This document shows, piece by piece, positions 58,790 to 64,000 of a DNA stretch of 64,000 nt (the first letter of the stretch is position 1; each line of letters opens with the position of its first letter). The notes beneath the pieces were generated by a model. That model was given only the letters and a program-made list of their open reading frames with translations, did not search any database and was not told the DNA's origin. The stretch is from Chitinophaga sp. sic0106 (GTDB lineage: Bacteria; Bacteroidota; Bacteroidia; Chitinophagales; Chitinophagaceae): assembly GCF_019219075.1 (NCBI RefSeq), contig NZ_JAHUWJ010000003.1:186001-250000 (forward strand). Direction: 5' to 3'. The position numbers and the translations under genes were made by a program.

Positions 58790-60256
58790 ATGAAACGCAA
58801 TAATATACTATTCATAGGGCTGATTGGCCTGTTGGCCTTTGGCTGTACAAAAGATAAAAGCACCGGCATCACGCAGCCTTTGCCGGCGTTTGATGTAGCC
58901 GGCGTTCCGGATACCATCAACCTGTATACACACCAGGATACATTGCGAATTTCTCCTGATGTTGCCGGTGAAACAACTTACGATTATTACTGGACCAATA
59001 TCAGCGCGAACTTTGTATCTCTCTATGGTAACAGAAACAAAACGGATACGCTGGCATTTACCAAAAACCTGGAACTCCCGGTAATGCTCGATCCCGGCCA
59101 GTACTACCTCATCTTTAACGTGCGGGACAAGCGTAGCGGCGTGGTAAAGCTAAAGGAGATCATCTTTAACGTGTCCACCAGGAATGAGAATGGTTGGTAT
59201 CTCATCAAAGATAACAATGGGAAAACGGATGTAGACTTCATTTATAAAACCGGCAGGATCGATAACTGGATTGCTTTCAACAACAAGGGCAAGAGCCTGG
59301 ATGGCAATGCTGTAAAAGGCTTATTCACCGCGGACCTGCGTACCACGCTCACCTCCGCCGATCTGTTCGGAGGCCTGGTGGTACTCTCTGAAAATGATGC
59401 TGCTATTTACCGGGTGAGTAACGGTGCGCAAGTCTATGGATTCGACAGCATGTTCTTTGCTAAACCTGCCAACCGCAGGCCACAGAACGTTTTTCAGCCG
59501 ATGCCATCCGGCAACCTGATGCTGCTCAACGATAACCGCGCCTATTGCATGACTAAAGGCGCGCTGTTTACCAGTCTCCCGCAAACCTATACGCCCGCAC
59601 CACTGGCGGTGGTAGGCGCAATGGACCTCGGATGGGATATCAAAACCAAATCCATCTTCTGCTATAACGGTACCGCCTATGCAGCGCTGGCAAAAAACGG
59701 GGAAAGCCTGAAGAACATGACCGCTGATCTGCTATGGATGGGCGGCTACCCGGGTCCACGGAGTGTGGCGCTCACGCTGTTCAGGTTGCCTGACCAACGC
59801 GGGATGCTGTATAAGCTGAATACGCTCTACGGCTTCCTGCTGGGTAGTGATTCGCTGGTCATGAAACGGGATACCCTCGCGCCTACCCATGGCCTCATGA
59901 AAGCCAGTAAAATCGCGGGCAACTACGATTCCGATTATATCTACTACGCCATCGGCAATAATATTTACCTGACAGATGTAACCACTACCACGGAGCGTTT
60001 GCAGGTAACCCTGCCGGAAGGTGAAACCGTAACATCCATACAACATATCAAGTATCCGGTGCCGGCTACCAATGTGGTGTATACCACCGACTACCTGGCC
60101 ATTGCTTCGTATAAGGATGGACGTTATAAGGTATGGCTGCATAAAATCAGCTCTACCGGCACTATACAACCGCTGGCACAGCCCACCTACGAAGGGGATG
60201 GCCGTATCAACACCATCATCTACATGGAAAAAGGTATAGGCAGCCGCGTTTTCTAA
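58790..60256 (+). CDS. PKD-like family lipoprotein
   Basis: ATG 58790 opens a lipoprotein signal (LIGLLAFGC); an upstream in-frame codon at 58688 lies within the DUF4843 gene and is rejected. The 488-residue product contains Ig/PKD-like strands (DTINLYTHQDTLRISPDVAGETTYDYYWTNIS) at its start and a long region with beta-propeller-like repeats (NGWYLIKDNNGKTDVDFIYK; DSDYIYYAIGNNIYLTD). PKD-like lipoproteins regularly follow DUF4843 in SusCD loci of this type. It is probably on the cell surface and could bind substrate. A stem-loop separates it from tlpA. Confidence 0.88.
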   Translation: MKRNNILFIGLIGLLAFGCTKDKSTGITQPLPAFDVAGVPDTINLYTHQDTLRISPDVAGETTYDYYWTNISANFVSLYGNRNKTDTLAFTKNLELPVMLDPGQYYLIFNVRDKRSGVVKLKEIIFNVSTRNENGWYLIKDNNGKTDVDFIYKTGRIDNWIAFNNKGKSLDGNAVKGLFTADLRTTLTSADLFGGLVVLSENDAAIYRVSNGAQVYGFDSMFFAKPANRRPQNVFQPMPSGNLMLLNDNRAYCMTKGALFTSLPQTYTPAPLAVVGAMDLGWDIKTKSIFCYNGTAYAALAKNGESLKNMTADLLWMGGYPGPRSVALTLFRLPDQRGMLYKLNTLYGFLLGSDSLVMKRDTLAPTHGLMKASKIAGNYDSDYIYYAIGNNIYLTDVTTTTERLQVTLPEGETVTSIQHIKYPVPATNVVYTTDYLAIASYKDGRYKVWLHKISSTGTIQPLAQPTYEGDGRINTIIYMEKGIGSRVF

Positions 60257-60276
60257 GCACATCACAATACATGAAA

Positions 60277-60317
60277 CACTCCTGTGGCCGGTGTATTTAC
60301 ACCGGTACAGGGGAGTG
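60277..60317 (+). other. Stem-loop between PKD-like and TlpA genes of locus 2
   Basis: CCGGTGTA (60288-60295) pairs with TACACCGG (60298-60305), and the outer CCTGT/ACAGG and CACT/AGTG segments extend the stem around small internal loops. No U-tail follows. It occupies the 89-base gap before tlpA and mirrors the element in front of tlpA in locus 1. Confidence 0.6.
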
Positions 60318-60345
60318 CATGTCCGCAAAGTTATAAACTCATCGC

Positions 60346-61212
60346 ATGAAACATACACTCCTGGTAGCAATCGCCTGTAGCTTTGGCTATACGGCAACCG
60401 CTCAGAAACAACTAACAGATACGGCTATACGCACTGCGCAAAAACAAGAGCTGGCCGCGTTTCTGGCCGAAGCAGATCAAAAGCTGGCCACCTGTCAGCA
60501 AAACTATTATGATGCCCAGAAAGCAAAAGGCCATTACGACACTATCGGCCTGGGTGAATGGCGCTACCAGATGAAGCTGCTGAAACAGGCGCGCAAGGCA
60601 CGCGAAATCGAATTCATACAACAACATCCTGATTACATGGTGAGCCTGGATGCTTTGAAAGACGTTATCGGCCCGCTGCCGGAAGACATCGTGCGTTACA
60701 AGGCGCTGTTCGGCAAGCTGAAGAAAAGCGTACGCCAGAGCGAAGCTGGTATCAGCACCGCTAAAATGATCGATCAATATATGGCCGTGCGGGTAGGTGC
60801 AATGGCGCCTGCATTTGAGGCAGCCGATACCAGCGGCCACCTGGTGAAACTGAGCGACTACCAAGGCAAATATGTCCTGGTCGACTTCTGGGCCAGCTGG
60901 TGTGGTCCCTGCCGGGAAGAAAACCCTATAGTGGTAAAAGCCTGGGAGAAATTTAAGGATAAAAACTTCGACATACTGTCCGTATCCCTTGACCAGGCCG
61001 GCAAGCGGGCCGACTGGATCAAAGCCATTGAAAAAGACGGGCTTACCTGGCAGCATGTTTCTGACCTGAAATACTGGGACAGCGAGGTAGCGAAAAAATA
61101 TATGGTGAGGTCCATCCCACAGAACTTTCTAATTGACCCAACGGGGAAAATTATTGCCAAAGACCTCCGTGGCGAAGCATTATCACAGCAACTACAAGAA
61201 TTACTTAAATAA
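60346..61212 (+). CDS. TlpA-like thiol-disulphide oxidoreductase (locus 2)
   Basis: The 288-residue protein has a signal peptide (about 1-20) and a helical N-terminal region (about 25-140) with KTVYDAQK-like heptads (DQKLATCQQNYYDAQKAKGHYD), then a thioredoxin domain from about 145. The motif VDFWASWCGPCREENP lies near 177-192, and VRSIPQNFLIDPTGKIIA near 251-268 carries the cis-proline. It reduces periplasmic disulphides, perhaps those of imported peptides or of the transporter. The zinc protease starts five bases later, so the two genes are translationally linked. Confidence 0.92.
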   Translation: MKHTLLVAIACSFGYTATAQKQLTDTAIRTAQKQELAAFLAEADQKLATCQQNYYDAQKAKGHYDTIGLGEWRYQMKLLKQARKAREIEFIQQHPDYMVSLDALKDVIGPLPEDIVRYKALFGKLKKSVRQSEAGISTAKMIDQYMAVRVGAMAPAFEAADTSGHLVKLSDYQGKYVLVDFWASWCGPCREENPIVVKAWEKFKDKNFDILSVSLDQAGKRADWIKAIEKDGLTWQHVSDLKYWDSEVAKKYMVRSIPQNFLIDPTGKIIAKDLRGEALSQQLQELLK

Positions 61213-61217
61213 TATCC

Positions 61218-63728
61218 ATGCTAAAAATCAACATCGCCGTGGCTACCTTGCTGGCCATCGGCGCCAGTGCGCAGGCACAAAAGAAAACACCTCCTCCTGC
61301 CGACAGCAGCGCAAAAAAAACGGATACGCTGCCGGCGGCCATCAAGCCATATGACCAGGTGATCACTGCAAAGGCTAAAACCTATGCCGGTATGTTTAAC
61401 GTGCATTATCTCAATAGTCGCTACTACTTTGAGATTCCGGACAGCATGCTCACCCGCGCTATCCTGGTCGTAAACCGCATCGGTAAAGCGGCCACCAACC
61501 CACGCCCTAACATGACCGGCTATGCCGGTGATCAGATCGCAGAAAATGTCATCCACTTCGATAAAGGGCAGGACGACAAAATCCTGCTGAAAGTAATGCG
61601 CTTCCAGGAGCGCTCTGCCGACACCACCGAAAACGGTATGTTCCGTGCGGTGATAAAGTCAAACCTGGAGCCGATTGCAGCGGTATTTCCCGTAAAAGCC
61701 TATAATAACGCGGCGCATTCCACCGTCATCGATGTAACCGATATCCTCAACAACGAAAATGAGATTTTCCATTTTGGTCCGCAGGTAAAGGCTGCCCTCA
61801 AAATAGGCGCTACACAAACAGATAAATCATTCATCACCGGGCTCAAAGCCTTCCCGATGAATATTGAAATACGCACCCTGCGCAGCTACCTGTCCACCGG
61901 GGCCCAACCTGGCGCCACCATCCCGGATACCTATGAGCTGAACAGCTCTATGGTGTTGCTGCCGAAAGGCCCGATGCAGGCCCGCTACGCCGATGCACGC
62001 GTAGGATTTTTTGCGAGAGGGTATGTGGACTTTGATGCAGACCCGCAAGGTGTTAAAGCCCGCTACCTGATTACCCGCTGGCGCCTGGAGCCAAAGCCGG
62101 AAGACGTAGAAAAATACAAACGTGGCGAACTGGTAGAACCAGCACAGCCCATCGTTTACTACATCGACCCTGCCACGCCCAAGAAGTGGGTGCCATACCT
62201 TATTGCAGGTGTAAACGACTGGCAGAAAGCCTTTGAACAGGCAGGTTTCAAAAACGCCATTAAAGCGTTACCGGCACCGGAAAATGATTCCACCTGGAGT
62301 ATTGATGATGCGCGGCACAGCGTGATCGTGTACAAACCTTCCAGCATAGCTAATGCCAGCGGCCCGCACGTACATGACCCACGCAGCGGCGAAATCATAG
62401 AATCACACATCAACTGGTACCACAACATTATGCAGCTGGTACACAACTGGTATATGGTGCAGGCAGGCCCGCTGGATGCACGTGCCCGCAAAATGGAATT
62501 TGATGATGAACTGATGGGGCAGCTGATCCGGTTCGTTTCCAGTCATGAAGTGGGTCATACCCTCGGACTGGCGCATAACTTCGGCTCCAGCTCCACAGTG
62601 CCGGTAGAAAAGCTGCGCAACAAGGCCTGGGTAGAAGCTAACGGCCACACGCCGTCCATCATGGACTATGCCCGCTTTAACTGGGTGGCGCAGCCGGAAG
62701 ATAACATCGGTGAAAAAGGAATTTTCCCCCGTATAGGCGAGTACGACAGGTGGGCCATTCAATACGGCTACCGCTGGTATCCGCAGTATAAAACGCCTAA
62801 TGAAGAAGCAGCCTTCCTGAATAAACTGGTGATTGATAGTCTCGCTGCTAACCAGCGCCTGTTTTTTGGCAGTGAAAACGCCGGGTCAGACCCGCGTAGT
62901 CAGAGCGAGGATCTGGGCGATAATAACGTGCTGGCAGCCAAATACGGCATTAAAAACCTGCAGCGTGTATTACCGCAACTGAGCACCTGGACCCGCGTGC
63001 CTAATGAGGGGTATGAAAACCTGAAAACGATGTACGAAACAGTATTGCGTCAGTACATGTTATTTGGCGCACAGGTGATGAAAAGTGTGGGCGGCGGATA
63101 TCAGACGTTTAAAAGCGTGGAGCAGCCGGGTGTTCAGCTTTCTCCGGTGCCTTACCAGCAACAGAAGGAAGCCATGAAATTCCTGCAGGAATATGTGTTT
63201 ACCACTCCGATGTGGCTGATCAACGATACCCTGACTGCGCTTACCGGTACCGATGGAGCCAACTACATTTCCGCAGGACAATTCAATGTACTCATGCGCC
63301 TGATGGGCTCCGGTACCATTATGACACTGACCCGCGATGCTGCGCTGAACAGAAATATCAAAACATATTCGGCCCTGGAGATGTTAGATGATCTGCGCAC
63401 CAGTATCTGGACGGAGTTATACAATAACAAGCCTATTGATGTGTACCGCCGTAATCTCCAGAAAATGTATGTGGATCAGTCGAAGAAAGCCTTTAAACAG
63501 GTAAACGAGATTGTGGGTCGTAACAATGGTAACGGAACGATTTTCTACATTAACCCGGACCCAACCGGCAATGATGCATCCAGTCTTGTGCGTGCGCAGC
63601 TGGTGGCCCTTCGCGGGGATATCCGGAAAGCGATACCACTGCAATCCGGTATTTCAAAGTATCACCTGCAGGACATGGAGAGCAGGATAACGGTGATATT
63701 ATCGGGCAAAGAACAGGAAACGAAATAG
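61218..63728 (+). CDS. Large zinc metalloprotease (DUF5117/DUF5118 type)
   Basis: The 836-residue protein has a signal peptide (about 1-20). It starts with the DUF5118-like segment KPYDQVITAKAKTYAGMFNVHYL and continues with a DUF5117 domain (YYFEIPDSMLTRAILVVNRIG). The zinc site is SSHEVGHTLGLAHNFGSS: His443, Glu444, His447 and His453, the metzincin-like HExxHxxGxxH. VPYLIAGVNDWQKAFEQAGF and SIMDYARFNW (with a Met-turn-like SIMDY) support this. These proteases degrade proteins outside or in the periplasm. Placed after TlpA in a SusCD locus, it suggests peptide or protein as the substrate. Confidence 0.93.
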   Translation: MLKINIAVATLLAIGASAQAQKKTPPPADSSAKKTDTLPAAIKPYDQVITAKAKTYAGMFNVHYLNSRYYFEIPDSMLTRAILVVNRIGKAATNPRPNMTGYAGDQIAENVIHFDKGQDDKILLKVMRFQERSADTTENGMFRAVIKSNLEPIAAVFPVKAYNNAAHSTVIDVTDILNNENEIFHFGPQVKAALKIGATQTDKSFITGLKAFPMNIEIRTLRSYLSTGAQPGATIPDTYELNSSMVLLPKGPMQARYADARVGFFARGYVDFDADPQGVKARYLITRWRLEPKPEDVEKYKRGELVEPAQPIVYYIDPATPKKWVPYLIAGVNDWQKAFEQAGFKNAIKALPAPENDSTWSIDDARHSVIVYKPSSIANASGPHVHDPRSGEIIESHINWYHNIMQLVHNWYMVQAGPLDARARKMEFDDELMGQLIRFVSSHEVGHTLGLAHNFGSSSTVPVEKLRNKAWVEANGHTPSIMDYARFNWVAQPEDNIGEKGIFPRIGEYDRWAIQYGYRWYPQYKTPNEEAAFLNKLVIDSLAANQRLFFGSENAGSDPRSQSEDLGDNNVLAAKYGIKNLQRVLPQLSTWTRVPNEGYENLKTMYETVLRQYMLFGAQVMKSVGGGYQTFKSVEQPGVQLSPVPYQQQKEAMKFLQEYVFTTPMWLINDTLTALTGTDGANYISAGQFNVLMRLMGSGTIMTLTRDAALNRNIKTYSALEMLDDLRTSIWTELYNNKPIDVYRRNLQKMYVDQSKKAFKQVNEIVGRNNGNGTIFYINPDPTGNDASSLVRAQLVALRGDIRKAIPLQSGISKYHLQDMESRITVILSGKEQETK

Positions 63729-63760
63729 TCCTTAATTCTCATAAGCAAAAACGAAGAAGC

Positions 63761-63791
63761 GGTTGCAGGTATTCACCTGCAACCTTTTTTT
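63761..63791 (+). terminator. Rho-independent terminator at end of locus 2
   Basis: GGTTGCAGGT (63761-63770) pairs perfectly with ACCTGCAACC (63775-63784) around ATTC, followed by seven T (63785-63791). It closes the operon ending at 63728 and lies just before the stop codon of the convergent gene. Confidence 0.95.
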
Positions 63792-63795
63792 ATGC

Positions 63796-64000
63796 TTACT
63801 TATTAGCCACTGTTTGTTTAAACTCCGAGAGCTGTACTGCCTGGCCATTTACAGATACGTTGGTGGAACTAAGCCCCTGTACATTGCCCAGCTTCAGGCC
63901 TGGCTCTGCCAGCTGTAGCTTTGCATCGGTTACGCGTATATCCGTAATCGTTGCTTTGGCATGACCGAATAGCTCGCCCCACGTTTGTGCGTTACCGTGA
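63796..64000 (-). CDS. C-terminal fragment of a secreted beta-rich protein
   Basis: On the minus strand the frame is open from the window edge to TAA at 63798-63796, giving 68 residues. It ends LGNVQGLSSTNVSVNGQAV, then QLSEFKQTVANK. The pattern of short beta segments (KATITDIRVTDAKLQL; LSSTNVSVNGQAVQL) is like the last coils and cap of a right-handed beta-helix, such as GH28-type polygalacturonases, but 68 residues are too few for a safe call. It converges with the SusCD locus 2, and the strong terminator lies between them. Confidence 0.5.
   Translation of the reverse strand, partial: HGNAQTWGELFGHAKATITDIRVTDAKLQLAEPGLKLGNVQGLSSTNVSVNGQAVQLSEFKQTVANK

Noticed and set aside
1..64000. CRISPR arrays, tRNA or rRNA genes, transposases, integrases
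   Set aside because: I looked for regular spaced repeats, clover-leaf-like sequences and typical DDE or serine recombinase motifs and saw none; a dedicated tRNA search was not possible here.

Overview
The window looks like a chromosomal segment of a Chitinophaga-like member of the Bacteroidota. The signs are two complete ECF-sigma/FecR/SusC/SusD loci, a Bat (VWA/MoxR) operon, many lipoproteins and beta-barrels, and promoters matching the Bacteroidota pattern (TTTG, about 20 bases, then TAnnTTTG). I saw no rRNA, tRNA, CRISPR array, transposase or phage gene. This is inference from gene content; no taxonomic marker was searched.

Layout. 1-1063: the tail of a discoidin-like secreted protein, two stacked hairpins and a DUF2490 outer-membrane protein. 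1065-7469 (minus): a tightly overlapping six-gene Bat operon (MoxR, DUF58, DUF4381, VWA, VWA-TPR fusion, BatD-like). 7697-12202: M20 peptidase, acyltransferase and two secreted unknowns, one with a JAMM-like HSHP...SGPD motif. 12327-14780: a TetR regulator with its operator, a Tet(X)-like flavin monooxygenase and a convergent ECF sigma factor. 14862-18279: a thioredoxin-fold protein, then a surface-antigen barrel translationally coupled to a phosphoethanolamine transferase. 18334-20489: two tandem M57 HEIGH metallopeptidase lipoproteins whose upstream regions are duplicated too. 20585-27316: acyltransferase, thioesterase, Ogt, pectate-lyase-like beta-helix lipoprotein, short RtcB, a secreted unknown and a GNAT.

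27658-37193 (minus) is SusCD locus 1: ECF sigma, FecR, SusC, SusD, TlpA, amidohydrolase, lipoprotein. 37346-39349 holds a divergent aldo/keto reductase and AraC regulator. 39395-41172 is an ArsR/AHSA1/DoxX/YdeI operon with a clear promoter and double operator. 41332-46124 holds a Cys-type sulfatase, a zinc alcohol dehydrogenase, an FMN reductase and a GNAT. 46319-48330 is a pair of paralogous HNH-nuclease-like proteins of unknown role, the best candidate for an undescribed system here. 48334-50525 (minus) encodes a small secreted protein and two barrels. 50821-63728 is SusCD locus 2: ECF sigma, FecR, SusC, SusD, DUF4843, PKD-like lipoprotein, TlpA, zinc metalloprotease. The window ends inside another secreted protein on the minus strand.

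How the genes work together. In each SusCD locus the FecR/sigma pair probably senses a ligand through the SusC barrel's N-terminal signalling domain and activates transport genes. Downstream hydrolases and TlpA proteins would process or protect the substrate. Both loci carry a stem-loop just upstream of tlpA. Locus 2, with its large HExxH protease, looks suited to peptide or protein substrates. Many genes had in-frame upstream TTG/GTG extensions; I preferred internal ATG starts that open directly into a signal peptide or domain, and say so per gene.
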